A stretch of DNA of 64,000 nt from an uncultured Bdellovibrionales bacterium (GTDB taxonomy: Bacteria; Bdellovibrionota; Bdellovibrionia; Bdellovibrionales; Bdellovibrionaceae): assembly GCA_903926205.1 (NCBI GenBank), contig CAIYID010000031.1, positions 124,001 through 188,000 of the forward strand, given 5' to 3'. The first letter of the stretch is position 1; each line of letters begins with the position of its first letter. The notes beneath the pieces are model-generated. The model searched no databases. It was not told the DNA's origin and worked only from the letters and a program-made list of their open reading frames with translations. Shown piece after piece: positions 52,998 to 61,842 of this stretch. Position numbers and translations under genes: made by a program.

Positions 52998-54254
52998 ATG
53001 TTGGTTCGAAGGATTGAACTTCTGTTAATCATTGTCACGAGCTTGTATTTGGGCGCTTGCGCCAATAAAACTTTGGATGGGGTTTTTCCCGGCACGCAAC
53101 AAGGTACTGGCGTGGGAAGTGATGCTTGTACCAGCGCCTCTTTGCTACAAAATCAATTCATCGTTCAATGGGAAGACGGACACACGAGCGTGGAAACTTC
53201 CGAAAATGCTGAACTCTTTAAACAAAAGTTTATCCTACCGCAACTTGGAAAAATCTCGCATGTTGAGTTCGATCAAAAATTAGAATTACATTCTGCTCCT
53301 GCCGTGAGAGTTTCTGCTGTTGGAAGTTCTACTGCTTGGGGGCAAAACACTGTTTTTGCTTCTTCAGCTTGGAACGCAGGAATTAATGGTCAAGGCGTTT
53401 TAGTCGGCGTTGTTGATGCCGCTGTCGATTACACTCATCCGCAAATTCAGCCGCGTTTGGCTCCCAATCAGGCGGAAATCAATGGACGAGCTGGAATTGA
53501 TGATGATGGCAATGGCTTCGTTGATGATTTCTATGGCTGGGATTTTCAGCAAAATCAAAATAATCCTGCAAATATTGTAAGTGCAACCAATGATCATGGA
53601 ACTCATGTCTCTGGCATTATCGCCGCCGATCATTCCAGAGGCTCTATGCAAGGCGTGGCTCCGCAGGCACAAATCGTTCCTGCGAACTTTATGGATGCCT
53701 CTGGAAGTGGTTCTTTGGGTGCGGCAATTCAGGCGATTCAATATGTATCTATGCGTGGCGTGAAAGTGATTAACGCCTCTTGGGGTGGTCCAGTTTGCTC
53801 GCAAACATTGAAGGCGGTGGTGAATAACTTGGCGTCTCAAAATATTCTTTTTGTTGTCGCTAGCGGCAATGATGGTGTTGATCTTGATTCCGTATCGGAC
53901 TATCCAGCAAGTTTTAATTTTCCGAACCAAGTCACCGTTGCGGCCAGTAACTCCAGCGATTTTTTAACAAGCTGGTCTAACACAAGCTTTAACATTGTTC
54001 ACTTAGGAGCCCCTGGTGACTCAATTTATAGCACCGTTCCTGGAGGTTATGCCTATATGAGCGGAACGAGCATGGCGACGCCTTTTGTGACCGGTACTGC
54101 GGCCCTTTTATGGAGTCTTCGCCCTGCTGCGACTTATGCTCAAATCAAGCAAGCTCTTCTTGCCGGAGTGGATAACAAAGGCTTTCGAGTTAAAACTCAA
54201 GGTCGTTTGAATATTTCCAATTCAATCAACGCTTTGAAACAAATCCTTCCTTAA
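52998..54254 (+). CDS. Subtilisin-like serine protease, predicted lipoprotein
   Basis: The 418-residue protein has a lipoprotein signal (SLYLGAC, lipidated Cys21), a pro-region (about 22-105), and an S8 peptidase domain with the catalytic Asp in GVVDAAVDYTHP, His in NDHGTHVSGI and Ser in SGTSMATPFV. A Ca-binding-like DDDGNGFVDDFYGWDF follows the Asp motif. It should be surface- or periplasm-anchored; a role in prey or envelope protein cleavage is inference. A structured leader precedes it and a terminator follows. Confidence 0.92.
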   Translation: MLVRRIELLLIIVTSLYLGACANKTLDGVFPGTQQGTGVGSDACTSASLLQNQFIVQWEDGHTSVETSENAELFKQKFILPQLGKISHVEFDQKLELHSAPAVRVSAVGSSTAWGQNTVFASSAWNAGINGQGVLVGVVDAAVDYTHPQIQPRLAPNQAEINGRAGIDDDGNGFVDDFYGWDFQQNQNNPANIVSATNDHGTHVSGIIAADHSRGSMQGVAPQAQIVPANFMDASGSGSLGAAIQAIQYVSMRGVKVINASWGGPVCSQTLKAVVNNLASQNILFVVASGNDGVDLDSVSDYPASFNFPNQVTVAASNSSDFLTSWSNTSFNIVHLGAPGDSIYSTVPGGYAYMSGTSMATPFVTGTAALLWSLRPAATYAQIKQALLAGVDNKGFRVKTQGRLNISNSINALKQILP

Positions 54255-54292
54255 AAATTGCCGCACGGCCTCGCGGCAATTTTGCTCTTTTT
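54255..54292 (+). terminator. Intrinsic terminator after the subtilisin-like gene
   Basis: AAATTGCCGC (54255-54264) pairs perfectly with GCGGCAATTT (54273-54282) around an 8-base loop, followed by a T-rich tail. It begins one base after the stop codon of the protease gene. Confidence 0.9.
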
Positions 54293-54308
54293 CACGTGAT
54301 GACACGTG
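54293..54308. repeat. Palindrome CACGTG-ATGA-CACGTG
   Basis: Two CACGTG hexamers are separated by ATGA between the protease terminator and asnS. As each hexamer is itself palindromic, the element could be a dimeric protein-binding site or a short hairpin. Role unknown. Confidence 0.5.
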
Positions 54309-54401
54309 TTGTCTCATGATACCAATTTTCTTTATTTATCGAATCACGAGCGGAAGAATCTCTCTGAGAGCTTCAGCTTGTTTCAGAGTAAAGGAATTTT
54401 C

Positions 54402-55691
54402 ATGAGATATTATATTTCTGACCTCAAAAATTACGTCGGACAAAAAGTTGAATTGAAGGGCTGGGCGTATAACACCCGCTCCTCCGGCAAAGTAAAATTT
54501 CTTGAATTGCGTGACGGCACTGGGGTTGTTTCCTGTGTTTTCTTCAAAGGCGAATGTGACGAGTCCGCTTTTGATACTTTCGAAAAAATCACTCAAGAGT
54601 GCTCGGTCCAAGTTGTTGGCCTTGTTCGTAAGCATCCAAAACACGAAAATGTTTTTGAAATTGGCGCCCAATCTTTCGAGGTCATTGGTGAGGCGCCCAA
54701 TTATCCCATTTCTCCAAAGGAGCACGGCACTGATTTTTTAATGGAAAATCGCCACCTTTGGCTCCGTTCAAAAAGACAGTTGGCCATTATGCATCTTCGC
54801 CATGAAATTATTTCTGCGATTCGCGATTTTTTTGATGGTCGTGGTTTCACTCTCACCGATGCGCCAATTTTTACCCCCAGCGCTTGCGAGGGAACCAGTA
54901 ATCTTTTTGAAACAAAATTTTTCGATGAGAAAATGTATTTATCACAAAGCGGCCAACTCTACATGGAAGCCACGGCTGCGGCTCTTGGAAAAGTGTATTG
55001 CTTTGGCCCAACTTTCCGAGCAGAAAAGTCAAAAACACGCCGACATTTAATTGAATTTTGGATGGTGGAGCCCGAAGTCGCCTTCAATGACATGTATGAT
55101 AACATGGATCTTTCTGAGGAGTTCGTCGAATACATCGTTCAGCGCTGTCTCACCAATCGTGCCGAAGAATTGCGTGTATTAGAACGTGATGTTTCAAAAC
55201 TGGCTCCAGTGAAAAAACCATTTCCGCGTGTACACTATCGCGAAGCGGTGGATATGATCTTAAAAGAAAATCCAAATTTTATTAATGGCGACGATTTCGG
55301 AGCGCCTGATGAGGCGATTGTCTCTTCAAAATTTGATCGACCCGTTTTTGTTCATCACTTTCCCGCCGCAGTGAAAGCTTTTTACATGAAAGAAGACCCT
55401 AAAGATCGTGGCTTTGCGATGGGTAGTGATTTGCTTGCCAGCGAAGGTTACGGCGAAATCATCGGTGGCGGTCAGCGCGAAGATAACCTCGATATTTTGC
55501 AAAAGAAAATTCACGAGCACGGTCTTAAAGAAGAAGATTTTAAATGGTATTTAGATTTGCGACGCTATGGAACTTTCCAACACTCGGGCTTTGGCTTGGG
55601 TATTGAGCGTACTGTTGCTTGGATTGGTGGCCTTCAGCACGTCCGTGAAACAATTCCATTTCCTCGACTTTATGGAAGAAGCTATCCATAA
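54402..55691 (+). CDS. asnS: Asparaginyl-tRNA synthetase
   Basis: AsnRS charges tRNA-Asn. The 429-residue protein has the N-terminal anticodon-binding OB fold ([20 protein letters not shown]) and the class IIb catalytic core with [40 protein letters not shown] and the motif 3 region [11 protein letters not shown]. The ATG at 54402 with AGGA upstream gives the usual start; a TTG at 54306 would add 32 poorly conserved residues. It precedes the acyl-CoA carboxylase genes by 66 bases. Confidence 0.95.
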   Translation: MRYYISDLKNYVGQKVELKGWAYNTRSSGKVKFLELRDGTGVVSCVFFKGECDESAFDTFEKITQECSVQVVGLVRKHPKHENVFEIGAQSFEVIGEAPNYPISPKEHGTDFLMENRHLWLRSKRQLAIMHLRHEIISAIRDFFDGRGFTLTDAPIFTPSACEGTSNLFETKFFDEKMYLSQSGQLYMEATAAALGKVYCFGPTFRAEKSKTRRHLIEFWMVEPEVAFNDMYDNMDLSEEFVEYIVQRCLTNRAEELRVLERDVSKLAPVKKPFPRVHYREAVDMILKENPNFINGDDFGAPDEAIVSSKFDRPVFVHHFPAAVKAFYMKEDPKDRGFAMGSDLLASEGYGEIIGGGQREDNLDILQKKIHEHGLKEEDFKWYLDLRRYGTFQHSGFGLGIERTVAWIGGLQHVRETIPFPRLYGRSYP

Positions 55692-55757
55692 GCCCGATTA
55701 AAAAAGTTCACGCTCAGATCAAATCTCGATTTAGTCAATGACGGTAGGAGACGATAA

Positions 55758-57320
55758 ATGGATGCAGAAATTTCAACTCAGGCAAGATTGCAAGATCTTG
55801 AAAAACGTAATGAACAGGCGATGCAAGGTGGTGGTACCGCAAGAATTACAAAGCACAAGCAAGGTGAACGCCTAACGGCGCGTGAGCGAGTTGATGTTTT
55901 GCTTGATCCTGGAAGTTTTGTGGAAATGGATCGTTTCGTTACTCATCGCTGTGAAAACTTCGGCATGGGGGAGAATAAAGTTCCTGGCGATGGCGTGGTG
56001 ACAGGTTATGGCCGTGTGAATGGAAAATTAGTTTACTTGTTTGCACAAGACTTCACTGTGATCGGTGGGTCGATGTCTCGTACTCAGGCAAATAAAATTT
56101 GTAAAGTGATGGATTTAGCACTTAAAAATGGCGCTCCAATTGTTGGACTGAATGATTCTGGCGGAGCACGAATTCAAGAGGGCGTTGAGTCTCTTGGTGG
56201 CTACGCAGATATTTTCACTCGCAATGTGATGGCGAGCGGAGTTATTCCACAGATCACCAGCATTATGGGACCCTGTGCTGGCGGTGCTGTTTACAGCCCA
56301 AGCATCACTGATTTTATTTTCATGGTGAAAAACTCAAGCTATATGTTCGTTACCGGTCCTGAAGTGATCAAAGCCGTGACCCATGAAGAGGTGACCAAAG
56401 AAGCACTGGGCGGAGCAACCACTCACGCGAGCAAATCAGGTGTTGCGCACTTCGCTTGCGAAAATGACAAACATCAGTTGTTACTTATCCGAGAACTCTT
56501 AAGTTTCTTGCCCTCTAATAATTTGGATGATCCACCGACTTTACCGACGGCAGATCGGCCTGATAGAATTTGTGAAACGCTCAACGCTTTGATTCCTGAT
56601 AGTCCGAAAAAACCTTACGATATGTTGGCTCTTATTACTGAAGTTGTTGATGAGCATTACTTCTTAGAAGTTCATAAACATTTTGCTCAAAATATTGTGA
56701 TCGGCTTTGCTCGCTTAAATGGTCGTAGCGTTGGCATTGTGGCAAATCAGCCACAAATTCTTGCTGGTTGTTTAAATATCGAAGCCAGTCGAAAAGCGGC
56801 ACGATTTATTCGCTTTTGTGATGCTTTCAATATACCGATTGTTTCTTTTGTCGATGTCCCCGGCTTTTTGCCTGGAACTGAGCAAGAGTGGAACGCCATC
56901 ATCACTCACGGTTCAAAATTACTGTATGCCTACGCAGAAGCCACTGTTCCTAAAATTACTTTGGTCACACGAAAAGCTTACGGCGGCGCCTACATTGTGA
57001 TGGGTTCAAAGCTTTTGCGCTCAGATATCAATCTTGCTTATCCTACCGCCGAAATTGCTGTGATGGGAGCTGATGGCGCCGTGAATGTTATTTTTCGAGA
57101 GCAAATTTCTAAAGCCAAAGATCCCGTGGCAGAGCGGCAACGCCTCATCAAAGATTACGAAGAAAAGTTTGGAAATCCTTATTTATCCGCAGAGCTTGGC
57201 TATACGGATGAAGTGATTGAGCCGGCGATGACTCGTAAGCGTCTGATTGATTCTCTTGAAATGTTGAAAAACAAACGCGATACAAATCCGGCAAAAAAAC
57301 ACGGGAATATTCCGCTTTAA
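55758..57320 (+). CDS. pccB: Acyl-CoA carboxylase, carboxyltransferase subunit (PccB-like)
   Basis: The 520-residue subunit transfers CO2 from carboxybiotin to propionyl-CoA or acetyl-CoA. It has the crotonase-like N domain with [32 protein letters not shown], and a C domain with [18 protein letters not shown] and [14 protein letters not shown]. This resembles PccB/AccD5 rather than the E. coli AccD type, as it fuses both halves. The exact acyl-CoA cannot be settled from sequence. Genes for biotin carboxylase and carrier follow, so the three form one carboxylase. Confidence 0.93.
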   Translation: MDAEISTQARLQDLEKRNEQAMQGGGTARITKHKQGERLTARERVDVLLDPGSFVEMDRFVTHRCENFGMGENKVPGDGVVTGYGRVNGKLVYLFAQDFTVIGGSMSRTQANKICKVMDLALKNGAPIVGLNDSGGARIQEGVESLGGYADIFTRNVMASGVIPQITSIMGPCAGGAVYSPSITDFIFMVKNSSYMFVTGPEVIKAVTHEEVTKEALGGATTHASKSGVAHFACENDKHQLLLIRELLSFLPSNNLDDPPTLPTADRPDRICETLNALIPDSPKKPYDMLALITEVVDEHYFLEVHKHFAQNIVIGFARLNGRSVGIVANQPQILAGCLNIEASRKAARFIRFCDAFNIPIVSFVDVPGFLPGTEQEWNAIITHGSKLLYAYAEATVPKITLVTRKAYGGAYIVMGSKLLRSDINLAYPTAEIAVMGADGAVNVIFREQISKAKDPVAERQRLIKDYEEKFGNPYLSAELGYTDEVIEPAMTRKRLIDSLEMLKNKRDTNPAKKHGNIPL

Positions 57321-57362
57321 AAAAACGAATTGAGCGAGTTTTAATTCAAGTAAGGAATTTAT

Positions 57363-58859
57363 ATGTTTAAAAAAATATTAATAGCCAACCGAGGGGAAAT
57401 TGCCATCCGCGTGGTTCGCGCTTGTCGCGAACTGGGAATTAGATCCGTGGCCGTTTTTTCTGATGCTGATAGAGACAGCCTTCATGTTTTTCTTGCCGAT
57501 GAGGCTTACAATATTGGTCCCGCACCAAGCAAAGAGTCCTATTTAAATATTGATAAAATTATCCAAGTGGCAAAGCAGGCCTCCTGCGATGCTATTCATC
57601 CTGGCTATGGATTTTTATCTGAAAACACAAATTTTGCTCGCGCCTGCATGAAAAATGGCATCGTTTTTATCGGACCAACACCAGAAAATATTGAAGCCAT
57701 GGGCGATAAGCTTTCTGCTAAAGCGCTCATGAAGAAGGCGAAGGTTCCGACTGTACCGGGAAGTGACGGTCCTATTGAGACTGCGGCGGAGGCTCTAACA
57801 ATTTCCCAAAAAATTGGTTTTCCAATTATTATTAAAGCTTCCGCTGGCGGAGGTGGAAAAGGAATGCGCGTGGTTCGACAAGCTTCCGAAGTGGAGAGCG
57901 CTTTCCGAGCTTGTCAGTCTGAAGGTCAAAATTACTTCGCTGATAAAACGGTCTATATCGAGAAATTCATCAACGATCCAAAGCATATTGAAATTCAGGT
58001 TTTCGGAGACACGCACGGAAATGTTGTTCATTTGTTCGAGCGAGAATGTTCTGTTCAACGTCGACATCAAAAACTCATTGAAGAAGCGCCCAGCCCTTCC
58101 GTTCCACAAGATGTTCGCTTAAAAATGGGAGACGCCGCCGTTCGCGCAGCAAAACAAATTAACTATATTGGCGCGGGAACGATCGAATTTATTTTTGACA
58201 ACTCGACAAAAGAATTTTTCTTTATGGAGATGAACACTCGACTGCAGGTTGAGCATCCGGTCACCGAAATCACCACGCGAACAGATTTAGTGAAAGAGCA
58301 AATATTTGTAGCCCTAGGTCGACCTCTCTCTTTCAAACAATCTGATCTAAAACAAACAGGCCATGCAATTGAAGTTCGAGTTTGCGCTGAAGATCCAGAA
58401 ACTTATAAACCAAGTCCTGGCTTGATTCGCGCCTGTCGTCATCCTCAAGGTCCCTTTGTTCGGGTGGATTCTTATGCCTACCCAGGTTACGAAGTTCCCA
58501 TTTACTATGACCCAATGATTGCCAAAGTGATCACTTGGGGTGAAACGCGACATGAAGCAATCGAAAGAATGCAACGAGCACTCACAGAGTTTATCCTTTC
58601 TGGGATTAAATCAAATATCGCTCTCCATAAATCGATCTTGAAGCACGAAAAATTTCAAGATGGAACTTACACGACTCAGTTTCTTGAAAAAAACTTCGAG
58701 ATGCTTGAACCTGAACTCTTTTCCGAAGTCGATGATCATGTCTTTTTAATTGCAGCCGCAATCACGGCCTATAACGACCGTCGTTCAAAAGACGTTAGAA
58801 GTTTAAATATTATCTCCAATTGGAAAAAAATTGGTCGACGAATGATGATGAGGACCTAG
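57363..58859 (+). CDS. accC: Biotin carboxylase subunit of acyl-CoA carboxylase
   Basis: The 498-residue ATP-grasp enzyme carboxylates biotin with bicarbonate and ATP. It has ILIANRGEIAIRVVRACREL, the GYGFLSEN loop, the Gly-rich KASAGGGGKGMR and FMEMNTRLQVEHPVTE motifs. The C-terminus (residues about 450-498) extends beyond the core but lacks a biotinyl domain. A separate carrier gene begins 2 bases after its stop, so this is a split alpha subunit. It follows pccB by 42 bases. Confidence 0.94.
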   Translation: MFKKILIANRGEIAIRVVRACRELGIRSVAVFSDADRDSLHVFLADEAYNIGPAPSKESYLNIDKIIQVAKQASCDAIHPGYGFLSENTNFARACMKNGIVFIGPTPENIEAMGDKLSAKALMKKAKVPTVPGSDGPIETAAEALTISQKIGFPIIIKASAGGGGKGMRVVRQASEVESAFRACQSEGQNYFADKTVYIEKFINDPKHIEIQVFGDTHGNVVHLFERECSVQRRHQKLIEEAPSPSVPQDVRLKMGDAAVRAAKQINYIGAGTIEFIFDNSTKEFFFMEMNTRLQVEHPVTEITTRTDLVKEQIFVALGRPLSFKQSDLKQTGHAIEVRVCAEDPETYKPSPGLIRACRHPQGPFVRVDSYAYPGYEVPIYYDPMIAKVITWGETRHEAIERMQRALTEFILSGIKSNIALHKSILKHEKFQDGTYTTQFLEKNFEMLEPELFSEVDDHVFLIAAAITAYNDRRSKDVRSLNIISNWKKIGRRMMMRT

Positions 58860-58861
58860 CC

Positions 58862-59389
58862 ATGTATTTTGAAGCAGAGCTAAAAAATAGTCGTTATAAA
58901 GTGGATGTGTCTGAAGGTCGGCATCAATGGAAAATCTCCATTCAAAAAGAGAATGAAGCCTGGATTCATTATGAAATTCTCAAATCTGACTACCGAAGAA
59001 CTGAATCCTATTTTAGTTTTTTATTTAAGGGTGTCAGTTACATGATGGATGTGGTTGGAAAAGACACTCTTTATACCGTGTTTACGCGCAATTCTTTCCG
59101 CACTGTGAAAATCTACAATGATGAAATGATTCTTCATGAATCTTTAAAGCGCGGTGGTGGCTTCGGTGGCGATATGGAACTAAAAGCAGGAATGCCAGGA
59201 AAAATTATCGAAATTTTCGTTAAGCCTGGTGATATTGTTAAAGCCAACAAGCCGCTTTTAATCATGGAAGCGATGAAAATGGAAAATGAAATGCGCGCCA
59301 CAAGTGATGTGAAAATCAAAGAAATTTGCATCAAACAAGGCGACAGTGTTGACTCCGGCGCCTTGTTGATTAAATTTGAAAAACCCTAG
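58862..59389 (+). CDS. Biotin carboxyl carrier protein
   Basis: The 175-residue protein starts at the ATG at 58862, two bases after the biotin carboxylase stop. Its N-terminal half (about 1-95) is beta-rich and resembles the linker domain (BT-like) of fused acyl-CoA carboxylase alpha chains. The C-terminal biotinyl domain has LLIMEAMKMENEM with the biotinylated Lys139. It connects the carboxylase and carboxyltransferase, so pccB, accC and this gene encode one enzyme. An earlier in-frame start would overlap accC and is not needed. Confidence 0.92.
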   Translation: MYFEAELKNSRYKVDVSEGRHQWKISIQKENEAWIHYEILKSDYRRTESYFSFLFKGVSYMMDVVGKDTLYTVFTRNSFRTVKIYNDEMILHESLKRGGGFGGDMELKAGMPGKIIEIFVKPGDIVKANKPLLIMEAMKMENEMRATSDVKIKEICIKQGDSVDSGALLIKFEKP

Positions 59390-59392
59390 GTG

Positions 59393-59411
59393 GCGATTAA
59401 CAACTAATCGC
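59393..59411 (-). terminator. Possible intrinsic terminator between convergent genes
   Basis: GCGATTA-ACAAC-TAATCGC forms a perfect 7-bp stem, overlapping the stop of the exported-protein gene at 59404. On the minus strand it is followed, after about ten bases, by GGGTTTTT. The T-run is not immediately adjacent, so efficiency is uncertain. Confidence 0.45.
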
Positions 59412-59829
59412 GAACATCGCGGGTCAAGCTACATTGAATTTGAACTGATTGGACATTGCCCTTAGCTGATACAGGAATGACCGCACTCACGTTGGTAATT
59501 TCATCCAAACGGTAATCCTTGAAGATAGATGTTTCTTGGCCTTCAGAATCCACCCAAGCCGAAATTGTCCCTGAATTTTGATTGTAATTAGCAACAACTT
59601 TTCCTGCCACTGTGTAAAGAACAACGGCGGCTTCGCAATTTGCAGGATCAAAAGGCTCTGGTTGTAAATCCGTTACGAGGCCATCGCCAAAGGGTCCTGC
59701 TACGGTTTTTTGACTAGCTAAGTTGTAAGTAGCTACACACGCTAAATCATGAGTCTGATCGCATTTTCCGTAGCCAGCAAAGGCTGATGTTCCTGCTAAG
59801 AGTAGAGCACAAACAATAAAACTTTTCAT
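59404..59829 (-). CDS. Exported protein of unknown function
   Basis: The 141-residue product has a signal peptide (MKSFIVCALLLAGTSAFA, cleavage after residue 18), followed by a small soluble domain with four cysteines (CDQTHDLACVA, NCEA and QCSLT) that can form disulphides and many beta-forming segments. The family is not recognised. It is convergent with the carboxylase operon and shares a hairpin at the boundary. Confidence 0.72.
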   Translation of the reverse strand: MKSFIVCALLLAGTSAFAGYGKCDQTHDLACVATYNLASQKTVAGPFGDGLVTDLQPEPFDPANCEAAVVLYTVAGKVVANYNQNSGTISAWVDSEGQETSIFKDYRLDEITNVSAVIPVSAKGNVQSVQIQCSLTRDVRD

Positions 59830-59961
59830 AAGGGGCTCCTTGTTTAAGAATCAAAACTGATTTGTCTTCGCAGAGTAGAATACTCGATTCGTCTGGGCAT
59901 TTCCACTGTTAAAATTTTAGATATGTAAAAAAGTAAAAACAAACCGTAGTTATTTGTTTTG

Positions 59962-60723
59962 CTATTCAATTCCCTGATTCTTTTGCTTACGTTTTCTTTC
60001 AAAAAAGCCCACAAGAATGACAGATAATTCATACAAAAGAATCATAGGAACTAACATCATCAACATACTGAGGAGATCTGGTGGTGTTAAAATCGCGGAT
60101 AAAACGGCCAATCCAACGATAGCATATCTTCTTTTTTCTTTGAGCGTTTGCTGGCTGATTAAGTCCATCATTCCCAAAATAACCAAAATAAGTGGTAATT
60201 CGAAAGACGCTCCAAAGGCCAGAGCTGTTGTCGTTACAAATGAAAGGTAGTGATCAATCGTGATCATCGGCTTGTCGGCCGTACCACCAAAAGTCATCAA
60301 AAATTTAAAGGCCATTGGAAAAACAATAAAATAAGCAAAACTTACGCCCAAAGAAAACAGCGCTGTCCCAGAAAAAATAAAACCGACGGCATATTTTTTT
60401 TCTTTTGAGTACAAGCCAGGCGCAACAAATTTCCAAATTTGGTAAATCCAAAACGGCGAAGATAAAATCACTCCGGCAAAAAGAGAAATTCGTATGTGAG
60501 CCAAAAACTTATCCATCGGCGCTGTGAAATAGAGGCCGCCTGAAGGTAAATACTTGGCAATCGGCGCCCGAATCACATCAAATATTTTTTCACTCACGGA
60601 CCAGCAAGCAATCATTCCCGCTAAAACTCCATAGAGAATTTTAATAAGGCGATCTCTTAGCTCGACCAGGTGCTCAATCATGGACTGATATCTTAAATCT
60701 GATTCCTCAGGAGTTTGATTCAT
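59962..60723 (-). CDS. tatC: Twin-arginine translocase subunit TatC
   Basis: TatC is the six-helix receptor of the folded-protein export system. The 253-residue protein contains MIEHLVELRDRLIK at the start, with about six membrane segments, and motifs such as GLYSKEKKYAVGFI and PPDLLSMLMMLVP. It overlaps the TatA/B-like gene by 17 bases. Together they form a minimal Tat gene pair; another TatA gene may lie elsewhere. The Tat system serves redox proteins such as those with bound cofactors. Confidence 0.95.
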   Translation of the reverse strand: MNQTPEESDLRYQSMIEHLVELRDRLIKILYGVLAGMIACWSVSEKIFDVIRAPIAKYLPSGGLYFTAPMDKFLAHIRISLFAGVILSSPFWIYQIWKFVAPGLYSKEKKYAVGFIFSGTALFSLGVSFAYFIVFPMAFKFLMTFGGTADKPMITIDHYLSFVTTTALAFGASFELPLILVILGMMDLISQQTLKEKRRYAIVGLAVLSAILTPPDLLSMLMMLVPMILLYELSVILVGFFERKRKQKNQGIE

Positions 60724-60988
60724 CTTTATTCTTCGTTATGGTTTTTGTAGCATTTAATACTTCACTCAGAGTTGTGTTTTTTTCTGCACTTTTTTCGGTG
60801 TTCTTTTCCGTTACGTTGGGTTGGATTTTTATTTGTGGTTTTTTCAACTCTGCAAACAAAGTATCACTTGCTCGACGAAATTCATTCAAAAGTCTTCCAA
60901 TGTTACGGGCTACTTCTGGTAATTGCCTCGGTCCGATTAAAATCAAAGCTAAAACTGCTATAAAAATAATTTCAGAAAAATTAAACAT
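60707..60988 (-). CDS. tatB: TatA/TatB-family translocase protein
   Basis: The 93-residue protein has an N-terminal membrane helix (MFNFSEIIFIAVLALILIGP), the hinge GPRQLPEVARNIG, an amphipathic helix (about 28-47), and a charged Lys/Glu/Thr-rich tail. The IGPRQLPE hinge suits TatB; with a single copy here it may serve as TatA or TatB. It overlaps tatC by 17 bases on the same strand. Confidence 0.88.
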   Translation of the reverse strand: MFNFSEIIFIAVLALILIGPRQLPEVARNIGRLLNEFRRASDTLFAELKKPQIKIQPNVTEKNTEKSAEKNTTLSEVLNATKTITKNKDESNS

Positions 60989-61068
60989 GGATTTTCAACA
61001 TAGACGAGTCCTTCTTTATGGTCAACGGCAAGAAAAGCCTCTGGGTTTATACGCTACCAACAAAGGAA

Positions 61069-61683
61069 TTAGTCTTGTTTTCCGAGTTTCATTTGATCAG
61101 CGGGCAATGGCAAAATACCCATTTGCACGAGCTTTTCCTGTGCGGAAGCCGAGCCCGTACGTAGGTAGCGATCATAAAGGCGCAAAAGGCTTTGATCGGT
61201 CTGAATCATTGACTCGTGACTTATGTAAGTTAAAACCTCAACAAAATCCAAAAATTGCCGGGAAAAAATTCGATAAACTGCCGCTGATGTGTCCTCTTGA
61301 ACGCAGTCTGCAAGGCTGGCGTAAGCCGCGCCGCCCATATTTGCGTAATAGTCTATGTCCACAATTTTTCGTGATAAGGAGTCTCCAAAAAAACCAGAAA
61401 TATATAGGGATTTATCTCCTAGTTTCTTTAGCATTCCTTGTTTTTCAAGAGCTGGAGATTGCGTTGCTAGTAAAAACTGCTCGGCCAAAGTATCATATTT
61501 TCGACCACTGATTTCGAAGGCTTGATCCTCAAAAAGATTTTTTGCGTCCAAGTAATATTCCAACACTTGAACTAAATAGAATTTAACGCTCGGATGGGTT
61601 TTGATTTTTCTTTTATTAAACCCCTGCTCCACCATTTCGGCAAAAAAAGCTCGGGGTGTTACGAAAAACTCTGTCTTCTCCAT
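61069..61683 (-). CDS. Conserved-looking protein of unknown function
   Basis: The 204-residue product begins MEKTEFFVTPRAFFAEMVEQGF at an ATG preceded by AAGAGGG; a longer frame starts with a GTG at 61734. It is a soluble, largely helical protein with LVQVLEYYLDAKNLF and FLDFVEVLTYISHESMI and shows no signal peptide or recognised motif. It lies upstream of tatB by 80 bases and may share a promoter with it, but no link is evident. Confidence 0.7.
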   Translation of the reverse strand: MEKTEFFVTPRAFFAEMVEQGFNKRKIKTHPSVKFYLVQVLEYYLDAKNLFEDQAFEISGRKYDTLAEQFLLATQSPALEKQGMLKKLGDKSLYISGFFGDSLSRKIVDIDYYANMGGAAYASLADCVQEDTSAAVYRIFSRQFLDFVEVLTYISHESMIQTDQSLLRLYDRYLRTGSASAQEKLVQMGILPLPADQMKLGKQD

Positions 61684-61842
61684 GTCCCTCTTATCGGTTG
61701 GATATCTCTTTGAATTTACCAAAAGATGTCTCACTATGAGTCACTTTTCGAAATTTCTAGCCCGATATCTAGGTTAAGCATAAAAAATTTATCTATTTTC
61801 CGTGCTTCCAATAAAGTTCGTTATGCCAACTATAATGAGGTG

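Noticed and set aside
53400-53930. Minus-strand 176-codon frame antisense to the subtilisin-like gene
   Set aside because: It is antisense to the conserved protease motifs, with an Ile/Asn/Arg-rich composition and no ribosome site.
60738-61511. Plus-strand open frame of 257 codons antisense to tatB and the neighbouring hypothetical gene
   Set aside because: It overlaps well-supported minus-strand genes, starts without a ribosome site and has an irregular composition. It is a shadow frame.
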